Shown: positions 19,443-30,706 of the stretch, one piece after another
How positions within the stretch are numbered: position 1 is the first letter of the stretch
Layout: each line of letters begins with the position of its first letter
Assembly (NCBI RefSeq): GCF_003385595.1
Contig: NZ_QNUE01000001.1
Location: forward strand, 124,001 to 188,000
Origin: Chryseobacterium flavum
GTDB lineage: Bacteria; Bacteroidota; Bacteroidia; Flavobacteriales; Weeksellaceae
Direction of reading: 5' to 3'
DNA length: 64,000 nt
Notes under the pieces: generated by a model
Database searches by the model: none
Told to the model about the DNA's origin: nothing
The model's input: the letters and a program-made list of their open reading frames with translations, nothing else
Made by a program: the position numbers and the translations under genes

Positions 19443-20819
19443 TTAATTATTTTCAAGAAAGGTCCAGTAATCGAAATACATAATATCTGTTGAGGCTTTT
19501 CCATTGAATACAAAGTACAGATCATGAATACCGGTAATCTTTTCAGCCATCTGAACTTTTACGGTTTCCCAGCGGTCATCTCCTCCCGTCATCGGAACCT
19601 TTACTGTTGTGGCAACCGGTCCGTTCACAGCATCCAGATGAACGGTCATTGTTACGTCACTGTTATGGGTAGTCCCTACTCTTGCAGAAAAAGAACTAGC
19701 TCCTTTTTTCCGGAAATCAACGTTCTTTACACTGGTATACGCTCCATTTTTCTTTGCTTTGATGAAAACACCAGCCTCTTTATTCTGATACGATTTTACA
19801 TTTTCTGACCAGGCAATCATTTCTGCCTGATTGAATGAATAAGGATTAACTGCTGCGATAGCTTTTGTAATTCCATTAGTCATTTTAAATGGTGAAATGG
19901 AACCGTCCTTATTGAATGTAAGCTCTTCCAGACTTACCGATCTTGTAAAACCGCTTCCGCCCGGCAATGCACCATTGTGATAAAAGAAATAGGTTTTCCC
20001 CCGGAAATCAACAACACCAGGATGATTGGTGAATGACTTTCCTTCAGTAGGCATTACAATTCCTCCATATTTCCATGGTCCCTGTGCTGTTTTTCCTGTA
20101 GAATAGCCTATGAATTCAGGAAGCGGGCCACCCGGCCAGAAAAGATAATACAGGTTTTTCCTTTTGTACAGCCACGGGCCTTCCTCGTATTTTGTGGGTC
20201 TTTCCGGATTGGGTTTTCCATCCCTTTTGCCAAATGATTCTTCGGTCATCGGAACTTCTGTAATATTCCCGGAATAGGAGATCATATCTTCGTTTAGCTT
20301 TACGTATTTAAGCTTGGGATTTCCCCAATACATATGAGCCTGTCCGTCATCATCTACAAAAACGGTGGGATCAATATCTCCCCATTCGCTCTGAACAAGA
20401 GGTTTTCCTAGCGGATCATGAAAAGGCCCCAACGGACTGTCGCCAACGGCAACCCCTATAGCGCCTTTGTTATTGGTTTTGGACCACATTGGAACGTATA
20501 AAAAAAACTTTCCGTTTCTTTCTACACATTGTGCGGCCCAGGCATCGCGTTTTGCCCAATCGAAATTTTTATACGAGAGAATTGTTCCGTGATCTGTCCA
20601 GTTGACCATATCATTGGTGGAATACACTTTCCAGTCGTTCATGGTAAACCAGGTGGAATCATCCTCATCGTGTGTGGTGTACACGTACAGTCTGTCATTG
20701 TACACCATTGGTGCCGGGTCTGCAGTATAATTGGTCTGAATAATAGGGTTCTGAGAAAGTAATATTCCCGAATATCCTGTTAAACAGAGATTAAGTATTG
20801 CCTTTATTGTTTTTTTCAT
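19443..20819 (-). CDS. GH43 arabinofuranosidase/xylosidase with CBM6 (paralogue 1)
   Basis: 458 residues with a signal peptide. The five-bladed propeller has the general base Asp in [12 protein letters not shown], the pKa-modulating Asp in [14 protein letters not shown] and the general acid Glu in [14 protein letters not shown]-terminal CBM6 (residues 320-458, [10 protein letters not shown] to FDYWTF) should bind xylan ends. This two-domain form is usual in arabinoxylan arabinofuranohydrolases. Two close paralogues lie at 20988 and 24558. Confidence 0.9.
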   Translation of the reverse strand: MKKTIKAILNLCLTGYSGILLSQNPIIQTNYTADPAPMVYNDRLYVYTTHDEDDSTWFTMNDWKVYSTNDMVNWTDHGTILSYKNFDWAKRDAWAAQCVERNGKFFLYVPMWSKTNNKGAIGVAVGDSPLGPFHDPLGKPLVQSEWGDIDPTVFVDDDGQAHMYWGNPKLKYVKLNEDMISYSGNITEVPMTEESFGKRDGKPNPERPTKYEEGPWLYKRKNLYYLFWPGGPLPEFIGYSTGKTAQGPWKYGGIVMPTEGKSFTNHPGVVDFRGKTYFFYHNGALPGGSGFTRSVSLEELTFNKDGSISPFKMTNGITKAIAAVNPYSFNQAEMIAWSENVKSYQNKEAGVFIKAKKNGAYTSVKNVDFRKKGASSFSARVGTTHNSDVTMTVHLDAVNGPVATTVKVPMTGGDDRWETVKVQMAEKITGIHDLYFVFNGKASTDIMYFDYWTFLENN

Positions 20820-20820
20820 A

Positions 20821-20987
20821 TTTAACTTTTATTTGAGCAGTAAGGCCGCTATCACCTGTAGGAGCTAAATGGTTGAATTATTAAGGTTTTCGAAATTTGG
20901 TTTCTCATATTTTTATAGCCATTTTAACCACCCCGTCAAAAAATCTTCGATTTTTTGCCACCCCTCCAAAAGAGGAGGATTTTAATC
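20821..20987. repeat. Intergenic REP-like hairpin repeat
   Basis: The 168-base gap between two GH43 genes holds CCACCCCGTC at 20928, then CAAAAAATC/GATTTTTTG arms (20937-20945 and 20949-20957) and CCTCC/GGAGG arms (20963-20967 and 20974-20978). The CACCCC...GCCACCCCTCC layout with paired hairpins resembles repeats dispersed in Chryseobacterium/Flavobacterium genomes (from memory). It may also stop or stabilise transcripts here. Confidence 0.55.
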
Positions 20988-22394
20988 TTATTTTTTCTGA
21001 AAGCTCCAGTAATCGAAATTAAATAACTTTCTTCCTGCCGTAATATTTTTCCCCTGGAACACAAAATAGACATCGTGAACACCGGAAACAGATTCTGAAA
21101 TTTTTGAGGTCAGGGTTTTGAACTCTTCCCAGCCACCGGTTCTCGGAATTTCAATCTCGGCTATTTTTGGCCCTTTAACATCATCCAGATGAACTTCCAG
21201 AATTCCGCCATCAATTCCTGCGGCAACGGAAGCTGAAAATCCTGAAGTTCCCTTTTCAAAATCTACCGAACGGACCCTGATATACCCTCCTGCTCTGGCA
21301 TCGGAGACATACACTCCGGTTTTTCTGTTTTCGGAAGTGCTGCATTTTTCCGACCATGCCATAGTTTCGGCTTCGGTTCTCTGATATGGATTTAAGGTTC
21401 CAGCCGGAGCTACACCTTCTTTGGTCATGGTGATCTTCGGAATAGTCCCGTCAGCATTATATCTGAATTCTTCTACAGCAGTTGAGCGTCCGTAGCTTCC
21501 TCCGGCCGGCAATAGTCCGGTATGGTAAAACAGGTAGGACTTTCCTTTGAAATCGATAATTCCGCCATGGTTGGTAAAGCTGTTAGTAGGCTGGTCGGTC
21601 ATTATTTTCCCCTGATATTTCCACGGCCCGGTTGGAGATGGACTGGTTGAATAGGATAAACATTCTGTTCTTCCGGTCATTCCGGCGTACATCATATAGT
21701 ATTGATTGTTGCGCTTGTAAAGCCATGGTCCTTCTACGTACACGTCATCAAATTTTTCCTGCTTTTGCAGAACTTCATCAGCTTTTCCGGGACGTCTCAG
21801 CCCACCGAAAGCTTCTACCGATTGCGGAACTTCTGTGATTTGTCCCTGATAAGAAGTCATGTCTTTATTAAGTTTCACATAAAATAATTTACTGTTTCCC
21901 CAGTACAGATAAGCCTGTCCGTCATCATCTGTAAAAACCGTCGGGTCAATATTATCCCAGGTTCCGGTTGAAATCAGAGGTTTCCCCAAAGCATCTCTGA
22001 AAGGCCCGGTAGGACTGTCAGACACCGCAACCCCAATAGCCATATTATTGTCAACAGTCTGTACACAGATATACCAGTAGAATTTACCGTTTCTTTCAAT
22101 ACACTGTGCTGCCCAGGCTCTGTCCCGCGCCCAGCTGAAAGACTCTAAAGAAATAGGCGAACCATGGTCTGTATAATTGACCATATCTTCCGTGGAATAC
22201 ACCCGCCATTTGGTCATCGTATAAAAATCAAATCCCGGCTGATCATCCCCTGTATAAACATACATTTTCCCTTTATAGACCATGGGAGCAGGATCTGGTG
22301 TAAAATGGGTCTGAATAACCGGATTCTGCGCAGAAATACCAATCCCTGCCAACAGAAAAGAAAGTGTGATATATTTAAAGTTTCGTTGATTCAT
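20988..22394 (-). CDS. GH43 arabinofuranosidase/xylosidase with CBM6 (paralogue 2)
   Basis: 468 residues with a signal peptide ending GISAQ. The same plan as paralogue 1 is seen: general base Asp in HFTPDPAPMVYKG, second Asp in WDNIDPTVFTDDDG, acid Glu in [12 protein letters not shown], and C-terminal CBM6 (residues 335-468, YQRTEAETMAWSE to FNFDYWSF). It acts on arabinoxylan-type side chains outside the inner membrane. The start is 13 bases after the GH27 stop, so it is co-transcribed. Confidence 0.9.
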   Translation of the reverse strand: MNQRNFKYITLSFLLAGIGISAQNPVIQTHFTPDPAPMVYKGKMYVYTGDDQPGFDFYTMTKWRVYSTEDMVNYTDHGSPISLESFSWARDRAWAAQCIERNGKFYWYICVQTVDNNMAIGVAVSDSPTGPFRDALGKPLISTGTWDNIDPTVFTDDDGQAYLYWGNSKLFYVKLNKDMTSYQGQITEVPQSVEAFGGLRRPGKADEVLQKQEKFDDVYVEGPWLYKRNNQYYMMYAGMTGRTECLSYSTSPSPTGPWKYQGKIMTDQPTNSFTNHGGIIDFKGKSYLFYHTGLLPAGGSYGRSTAVEEFRYNADGTIPKITMTKEGVAPAGTLNPYQRTEAETMAWSEKCSTSENRKTGVYVSDARAGGYIRVRSVDFEKGTSGFSASVAAGIDGGILEVHLDDVKGPKIAEIEIPRTGGWEEFKTLTSKISESVSGVHDVYFVFQGKNITAGRKLFNFDYWSFQKK

Positions 22395-22407
22395 ATCTTA
22401 ATCTTAT

Positions 22408-24426
22408 TTATTTGAGTGAAATGAATTTATAATAGGCAACACCATGTGCCGGAATGTCCAATGAAAGACCTTTTTTGTCCGTATTGATTTCTGCAATATC
22501 CTTCTGTCTCCAAAGGTCACGAACCGTCTGAACACCTGAAATCCCTAATTTTTTGAAATCTTTATAGGGTAGCGTCACTTTTTCTCTTCCGAAATTGGCA
22601 AAAGCCACAGCTTTGCTTCCGTCCTCCAAATCTTTGACATAAATTCTGAGCTCACCAATGGTCTGCAAACAAACACCCTGTTTTCCCAAAGCATCCTGAT
22701 TGACGGCAATAACCTCATCATTCGTCAGAAGGTTTAAAGTGAAATCATCCAGTTTCTCAAGGTCACAGCCAATCAGCAACGGGGCTGAAAAAATACTCCA
22801 CAGACTCATATGAAGATACTGTTCATCAGGCTTCAGCCGGCTCTGATGTGGATTTCCCCAGCCGACAACGCCAACAACCAGCATATCCGGATCGTTCCGG
22901 TTTCCGGGTTTCGCAAAAGGAGCTGCCTTGTCCTGAGCAAGGGCAATATTCTTTACGCTTGACCAGGTATCTGTAATATCGTTGGTGGTACGCCAGGATT
23001 GTGCACTGACCTCATCACCCCACTTCCATACATCACCCATTCCGTATTGGCAGAGGTTATACACGATGTCTCTCGGCTGCTGCTTCAAAAGACTTCCCAT
23101 CAGTTTGAATGGTTTCACGCCTTTATCCGGATCCCCACCACCTTCAAAAGCAAGAGAAGGAACTTTATTGGGATCATTATCCGGCAGCCCGTCAATCACT
23201 CCGCCATAACTGCACCAGTCGTATTTCAGGTAATCAACGCCCCATTTGGTATAGCTTTCAGCATCCTGTTTTTCGTAACCGTAGCTTCCGGCACATCCGC
23301 CACAGGTCCATGGACCGGGGGAAGAATAAATTCCCATTTTCAGGCCATTGTTATGCATGTAGTCTGCAAGGCCTTTCATATCAGGAAATTTGGAATTGGT
23401 CAGGATATAACCGTTTTCATTACGCATTTTTCCCTGGAATGAAGGGTCTTTTCCATCTCTGTTATACTGCCAGGAATCATCGATATTGATATAATTCCAT
23501 CCGTGATTGATTAGTCCCGACTTTATAAGAGCATCTGCTGCACGTTTCACTTTATCGGCAGAAACTTCATGTCCGAAGCAGTTCCAGCTATTCCAGCCCA
23601 TTGTAGGCGTGAGAGCGATTCTGTCTCCGCTTTCTATTTTTAATTTTTTTGAAACTGAACCTTTCGCATTTTTAGCATTCAAAGTCACTTCATAACTTCC
23701 TTTAGAATCTATTTTTCCAGTGATGATTCCGGTCTGTGAATCTATTGTTAAACCTTTCGGAAGATTTTTTGCCGTAAAAGTCATTGGTCTGTCACCCGTT
23801 GCTGCAACCCTGAACAAAAAAGGTGAGCCAGGACGAACTCCGTAAACGCCTGCTGAATTAATTTTTGGAGTTGCCGCAGGTTTTGGCGTCAAAATATAAG
23901 GTACTGATGAAATCGGATTAAATGTTATCAGTTTTGCACCGTTTGCTGTTTCAAACTTAGCATCTGCCCAATCGGCGTGATCATAATAAGGTCCGTTTCC
24001 GCCGTCTGTTACGACTAATTCTAATTGTTTTACACCTTCCAGCAAAACGGAAACAGGCTTTGCTTTATCGCCTAATTTCATGACCCCGCTTGACCAAAGT
24101 TTTTTGTTGTCGCCGTAAATTTCAAATTCGGCAGCGGGATTCTGCCCTTTGATTTCATCATCCATTCCCACCATTGCGGTAAAGCTTTTTGCTTTGCCAT
24201 TTAATCTAATCAACAAAGAACTTTCAGCATGGGTTCCAAAGCCTCTTTTGAAAACTTCGCCTGCAATGGTTATAGGTTTTCCGTCCACCGAAGTATTGAT
24301 GCCCGGTTTTCCGTGCCCCTGTGTTACAACGCTCAAATCCAACTGGTCTAACCAAACGGTTGACTGCGCATTTAAACAGTATCCGGCAATTAAAAAACTG
24401 AAAATAAAGAGTTTAAATCTGAACAT
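22408..24426 (-). CDS. GH27 alpha-galactosidase / beta-L-arabinopyranosidase with NPCBM domain
   Basis: 672 residues with a signal peptide. An NPCBM carbohydrate-binding domain (residues 22-165) is followed by a short Ig-like putative linker domain (185-270). The GH27 barrel starts LTPTMGWNSWNCFG; its nucleophile Asp is in DYLKYDWCSYGG and its acid/base Asp lies in TNDITDTWSSV. A C-terminal beta domain closes the protein. It removes alpha-galactose or beta-L-arabinopyranose caps from side chains. Choice between the two activities cannot be made by eye. Confidence 0.9.
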   Translation of the reverse strand: MFRFKLFIFSFLIAGYCLNAQSTVWLDQLDLSVVTQGHGKPGINTSVDGKPITIAGEVFKRGFGTHAESSLLIRLNGKAKSFTAMVGMDDEIKGQNPAAEFEIYGDNKKLWSSGVMKLGDKAKPVSVLLEGVKQLELVVTDGGNGPYYDHADWADAKFETANGAKLITFNPISSVPYILTPKPAATPKINSAGVYGVRPGSPFLFRVAATGDRPMTFTAKNLPKGLTIDSQTGIITGKIDSKGSYEVTLNAKNAKGSVSKKLKIESGDRIALTPTMGWNSWNCFGHEVSADKVKRAADALIKSGLINHGWNYINIDDSWQYNRDGKDPSFQGKMRNENGYILTNSKFPDMKGLADYMHNNGLKMGIYSSPGPWTCGGCAGSYGYEKQDAESYTKWGVDYLKYDWCSYGGVIDGLPDNDPNKVPSLAFEGGGDPDKGVKPFKLMGSLLKQQPRDIVYNLCQYGMGDVWKWGDEVSAQSWRTTNDITDTWSSVKNIALAQDKAAPFAKPGNRNDPDMLVVGVVGWGNPHQSRLKPDEQYLHMSLWSIFSAPLLIGCDLEKLDDFTLNLLTNDEVIAVNQDALGKQGVCLQTIGELRIYVKDLEDGSKAVAFANFGREKVTLPYKDFKKLGISGVQTVRDLWRQKDIAEINTDKKGLSLDIPAHGVAYYKFISLK

Positions 24427-24479
24427 TTTTTAAATTGTAACTGATATATTAATTATAACTCATAACAAATGACTTAAGT

Positions 24480-24531
24480 TTTGGCTAAAGCCACCTATAT
24501 TTCTTTCTTTATAAAATGGGCTAAAGCCCAT
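24480..24531. repeat. REP-like palindromic pair
   Basis: TGGCTAAAGCCA (24482-24493) and ATGGGCTAAAGCCCAT (24516-24531) are two palindromes sharing the GGCTAAAGCC core, 22 bases apart. They lie in the 131-base gap between GH43 paralogue 3 and GH27. The pattern is like REP elements seen throughout Chryseobacterium genomes (from memory). Confidence 0.6.
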
Positions 24532-24557
24532 TCCTGTTGATATTCCTGAATTCAGCT

Positions 24558-25937
24558 TTAATTTTCATTAAATTTCCACCAATCGAAATAGAAAAGGTCT
24601 TTTTCTCCCTTAAAAACAAAATATAAATCGTGGATTCCCCTTACATTTTTAAGAGGTGTATTAATAGTCTTATATAATTCACCCTCACCTTTTCCTGTAA
24701 CGTTAACAACGCCAAGCACAGGCCCATTAAGAGCATCTGAACGTACTTCTATTTTTCCTCCATAGAGAGAAGCAACATTCACATCTAAAGATTTTACGCC
24801 TTTGGAAAAATCTACTCCCTGGATTTTAATATAATCACCATTGTTAATTGAGGTAACGATGATACGGTCTGTGATTTTTTTGCCTCTGTTATAGGGTTGA
24901 TTGCGTTCCCATTCTGTGACCATTTCTGTTTTCAGGCCTTCGCTGTAAGCCATCGTTTCTGCTTCAACTTTTTTATAAGGATCCAGAGTACCCGTTCTTT
25001 TTGCGCCATCCGCTGTCCAGAAAGGAAGCTTCTGAATGGTTCCATCTGCATTATAGATAATTTCTGTGACACTGACAGACCGGCGTTCGTAATGCTTGCT
25101 CATGGTCTGCATCCTAAGCATATGGTTGAATCCGAAAACATAAGATCTGCCTTTGAAATCTATAATACCGGGATGATTTCCGCTGGATCTCTGGTCGCCA
25201 TCCATAATCACGCCTCCATAATTCCAGGGTCCTGTAGGTGATTTTGCCATAGCGTAACCAATCCCTTCCGGGCAACATTTTGATGCGTAAGCCATATAAT
25301 AATGGTTATCTTTTTTCCAAACCCAAGGTCCTTCCTGATACTTGAAAGGATCTGGCTGGTCTTTCACCTTCGCAAACGAAGGGTCTTTGGTGATTGGTCC
25401 GGCAAGAGATATCATATCTTCATTCAGTTTAGCATACCAAAGATTCGGATTTCCCCAGTACAGATAAGCCTGCCCGTCGTCGTCAATTAAAACTGTGGGA
25501 TCGATATCATCCAGAGAATTTTTGATCAACGGCTTGCCAATAGGATCGGTGAAAGGACCATACGGACTGTCCGCCACTAAAACACCAATCCCCATATTGT
25601 TCGGCATTGGACAATACATATAGAATTTACCGTTTCTTTCGACAACCTGTGGTGCCCAGGCACCGTTGTCGGTATTTACCCATTTAAAGTCTTTGAGCGA
25701 AGCCACTACACCGTGGTCTGTCCAGTTGACCATGTCTGTGGAAGTGTATAGTAACCAGTCTTTCATTTTGAATCCGAAAGCATCGTCCTCATCATGGCTC
25801 GTATAAAGATAAACCGTATCCTTATAAACCATCGGTGCAGGGTCTGCAGTATACTTGGTTTGGATAATCGGATTTTGGCCAAAACAAACCTGGAAAAACC
25901 CTAATGCTATTATTAAACTTAAATTTTTCATATTCAA
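24558..25937 (-). CDS. GH43 arabinofuranosidase/xylosidase with CBM6 (paralogue 3)
   Basis: 459 residues with a signal peptide ending QVCFGQ. Catalytic residues are Asp in [13 protein letters not shown], Asp in LDDIDPTVLIDDDG and Glu in YQEGPWVWKKDN. C-terminal CBM6 spans residues 325-459 (VEAETMAYSEG to FYFDWWKF). Compared with paralogues 1 and 2 it has a CC pair in ASKCCPEGIGY. It follows the GH31 gene after only 10 bases. Confidence 0.9.
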   Translation of the reverse strand: MNMKNLSLIIALGFFQVCFGQNPIIQTKYTADPAPMVYKDTVYLYTSHDEDDAFGFKMKDWLLYTSTDMVNWTDHGVVASLKDFKWVNTDNGAWAPQVVERNGKFYMYCPMPNNMGIGVLVADSPYGPFTDPIGKPLIKNSLDDIDPTVLIDDDGQAYLYWGNPNLWYAKLNEDMISLAGPITKDPSFAKVKDQPDPFKYQEGPWVWKKDNHYYMAYASKCCPEGIGYAMAKSPTGPWNYGGVIMDGDQRSSGNHPGIIDFKGRSYVFGFNHMLRMQTMSKHYERRSVSVTEIIYNADGTIQKLPFWTADGAKRTGTLDPYKKVEAETMAYSEGLKTEMVTEWERNQPYNRGKKITDRIIVTSINNGDYIKIQGVDFSKGVKSLDVNVASLYGGKIEVRSDALNGPVLGVVNVTGKGEGELYKTINTPLKNVRGIHDLYFVFKGEKDLFYFDWWKFNEN

Positions 25938-25947
25938 TATTTTAAGT

Positions 25948-28380
25948 TTATTTAAAATGAATATCTGTTTTTTGCCCTGAATAATTTACCGTTTTCTGTC
26001 GGCCATCAGGAAGAACCAGGTTAAAACTCCTTGTCTCAATCATTCCTTTGTACTTCCCTTTCCGGGCAGCTATCGTCAATGTTTTTGATTTTTCGTTCCA
26101 GTGAAAAGGTATTTCTGTATAGAATCCTTTTTCGTAATTATAGTTATCGAATTCATCTTCGTATACAATGAAATCGGTATCGCTTCCCGGATAAACTTTT
26201 ATGGTAAGATGATCCCATTTTTTCTCCGTTGCATATTGTACATCTGGCCCCAACGGAATGATGCTTCCTGCTTTTACATACAAAGGAATACTCTGAAGAT
26301 TAACAGATTTCCGAATTTCTTTCCCTCCACTGTGTTTTTCATTGGTCCAGAAGTCGAACCAATCTGTTCCTTCCGGGAGATAAACTTTCACGCTTTTGTT
26401 TTGAGTAAAATCTATATTTGAAACCGAATTATCCTTATTGCTGTCGGTTTTATTCCAATCTTCATTTTCATCGGTTTTAACTGTCTTTTCAGGAGTATAC
26501 TGGGCATTGAGAACCGGCGCCACCAGCAATGATTTTCCAAAAAGATATTCATTATTCATATCCCATGTTTTTTTGTCTGAAGGAAAATCCATGGAAAGAG
26601 GTCTCATAAAGCTGGACCCGTTTTTTGAAACATCATGGGAAACAGAATAGATATACGGTAACATGCTGTAACGCAGTCTGATGAATTTTTCTATCGCATC
26701 ATAAACAACGTCTCCTTTATTCCCAAACTGATAAATTTCTCTCGCAACATCGGTTCCATGCGAGCGCATCATTGGTGTAAAGGTTCCATACTGCAGCCAT
26801 CGGACATACAGTTCCTGGAACATTGGATTTTTTGAACCTCCATTTCTTTTGTAAGTACCAGCAAAGAAACCACCGATGTCAGAGTTGAAATTCGGATTTC
26901 CGGTTAGACTGAAATTCAATCCTGCCGGCACCTGTTTGCGCAATGTTTCCCAGGAAGAATTGACATCTCCGGACCAGGTGTTGGCTGCATATCTCTGCTG
27001 GCCTGCAAAAGCTGATCTTGTTAAAATAAAAACCCTTTTATCACTGGTGGTTTCACGCTGATGATCGTAAACACCGCCTACCGTCATCAGCGGATAAGCA
27101 TTTCTTACTTTTCTGAATGAGCCAAGGTAGGTTTTAGTGTCCAGATCTTCTGCTTTCTGGCTGAGATGATCAGGTTCTGTTGAATCCATCCACCAGGAAT
27201 CTACACCAAGGCTGAAAACGCCTTTGTTCAGATATTTCCAATAAATATTTCTGGCTTCAGGATTGTAAGCATCATAAACACGGACACCGGAAGGATAATT
27301 CATATCCGGAGGCCAGACATCACGGCCTGATTCAGGCCATGTACTTATATTGAAAAGCATACCCTTTGAATCCATTTCACGATATTGCCTGGTCATTGGC
27401 CCGAATGATGACCAGATGGAAACCGAAAGATGGGCATTCATATCATGGATATCCTGTATCATTTTTTTAGCATCCGGATAATCGGGGCTGATGAAGTCCA
27501 TGGCATTCCACTGGTAATTATTTCCCCAGTATTGCCAATCCTGTATGATTCCGTCTAAAGGAACTTTCAGATCACGGTATTTTTTAACCACCTCTGTCAG
27601 CTCATCCTGGTTTTTGTAACGTTCTTTGCTTTGCCAGTAGCCATATGTCCATAAAGGAAGCATGGGTACATTTCCTGTGAGATCACGCATTCCGGCCACT
27701 ACTCCATCTGCATTTTTACCGTAGATAAAGTAATAATCTATACCATCTCCCACTTCAGATGAGAAAGAGGTTTTCTGAGGTGTATCGGTAAATTGTGTGG
27801 GTGAATAGTTGTCCCAAAAAATGCCATACCCTTTTACAGACTGGAAAAAAGGCACAAAATCCCAGGTGTTATTCTGAATCATTTTTACATCGGTATTCCG
27901 CTGGGACATTTTTTCATTTTGCAGAATTCCCAGACCGTAGATCGGCTCGTCCTTTTCAAGCTGAAAATCCTGTCTTACGGAATAAGTCTGTGTTCCGGCA
28001 TCATTGAATGGTTTGAAATCATTTGCGGTTTCTTTCAAAAGCTCTTTTCCGGATGGCAATGCATAAGTGATCACTCCATTTTTAGTATTAATGGAAAGCA
28101 GAAGGTCATTTGTTTTTAATGAAATAACATTATTTTTTTCTGAAACGGAGAATCTGATTTTCTGCTCCTGTTTAATGACCGACAAACTATTTTTGACAAA
28201 TGATTTTCCGGCGGGATATTTAATAACCCTGATCGTATTTTCTCCATAAAATTTCACTTCAACATTCATATGATCAGCGAAAAACTTCAATCCTGAATCT
28301 GTTTTCTGATAAGACTGCGCACTGACATTTACCATTCCGGAAAACATAATGACTGTAATAATGGAAGTTTTGATGTTCAT
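25948..28380 (-). CDS. GH31 alpha-xylosidase-type enzyme
   Basis: 810 residues from the preferred ATG at 28380; another in-frame ATG is at 28395, but the later one gives a standard signal peptide ending NVSAQ. It has an N-terminal beta-sandwich and a GH31 barrel with WTYGYWQSKERYKNQ, nucleophile Asp in VDSWWMDSTEPDH and acid/base Asp in NTWSGDVNSSW. The WMDSTEPD signature and YWQSKERY are typical of alpha-xylosidases. It may remove alpha-xylose from xyloglucan or other oligomers. It probably acts in the periplasm. Confidence 0.88.
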   Translation of the reverse strand: MNIKTSIITVIMFSGMVNVSAQSYQKTDSGLKFFADHMNVEVKFYGENTIRVIKYPAGKSFVKNSLSVIKQEQKIRFSVSEKNNVISLKTNDLLLSINTKNGVITYALPSGKELLKETANDFKPFNDAGTQTYSVRQDFQLEKDEPIYGLGILQNEKMSQRNTDVKMIQNNTWDFVPFFQSVKGYGIFWDNYSPTQFTDTPQKTSFSSEVGDGIDYYFIYGKNADGVVAGMRDLTGNVPMLPLWTYGYWQSKERYKNQDELTEVVKKYRDLKVPLDGIIQDWQYWGNNYQWNAMDFISPDYPDAKKMIQDIHDMNAHLSVSIWSSFGPMTRQYREMDSKGMLFNISTWPESGRDVWPPDMNYPSGVRVYDAYNPEARNIYWKYLNKGVFSLGVDSWWMDSTEPDHLSQKAEDLDTKTYLGSFRKVRNAYPLMTVGGVYDHQRETTSDKRVFILTRSAFAGQQRYAANTWSGDVNSSWETLRKQVPAGLNFSLTGNPNFNSDIGGFFAGTYKRNGGSKNPMFQELYVRWLQYGTFTPMMRSHGTDVAREIYQFGNKGDVVYDAIEKFIRLRYSMLPYIYSVSHDVSKNGSSFMRPLSMDFPSDKKTWDMNNEYLFGKSLLVAPVLNAQYTPEKTVKTDENEDWNKTDSNKDNSVSNIDFTQNKSVKVYLPEGTDWFDFWTNEKHSGGKEIRKSVNLQSIPLYVKAGSIIPLGPDVQYATEKKWDHLTIKVYPGSDTDFIVYEDEFDNYNYEKGFYTEIPFHWNEKSKTLTIAARKGKYKGMIETRSFNLVLPDGRQKTVNYSGQKTDIHFK

Positions 28381-28471
28381 CTTTGTAAAGCTCATTTCAT
28401 TTTAAATTTGAATTATTATATCATTACCTTAAAACATTGAAGCTGTTGCAACTTTTACATTTATTGTTTTT

Positions 28472-28665
28472 AACCACAAAAGACACAAAAGTTTTAAACA
28501 CTTAAGTTTTTTCAGAGCCAGGCCTTATGCGTAATAAGTACACCTAAGTTTTTGTGAAAATCTTTGATTTTCGTCTTATGTGAACTTTTCTGCGGTCCCA
28601 TTTTTAAACTTACTTAAGTGAGCTCAAGTGTTTTAAAATGGAAACCTTTTGTGACTTTTGTGGTT
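28472..28665. repeat. Intergenic repeat with terminal inverted repeats
   Basis: AACCACAAAAG-A-CACAAAAG (28472-28491) is inverted at 28646-28665. Inside is a hairpin, GAAAATCTTTGATTTTC, around 28555-28572. The part from 28541 to 28593 recurs, reverse-complemented, at 41109-41160. The whole fills most of the 292-base gap between the GH31 and CE1 genes. Looks like a small non-autonomous repeat. Confidence 0.6.
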
Positions 28666-28687
28666 TTATAAAGTTTAAGCCACTTTA

Positions 28688-30639
<1,952 letters not shown>

Positions 30640-30706
30640 ATTAATTGAGATAAAAAAATAATAGGTATATTTTACTTACTGTTTACAACAGACTTTTATC
30701 TGATTC

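Noticed and set aside
19443..25937. Possible assembly duplication of GH43-CBM6 genes
   Set aside because: The three copies differ clearly along their whole length, so they are real paralogues, not duplicated reads.
28472..28665. CRISPR-like look of repeated CACAAAAG units
   Set aside because: Only two inverted units, no regular spacers and no cas genes nearby; better explained as an interspersed repeat.
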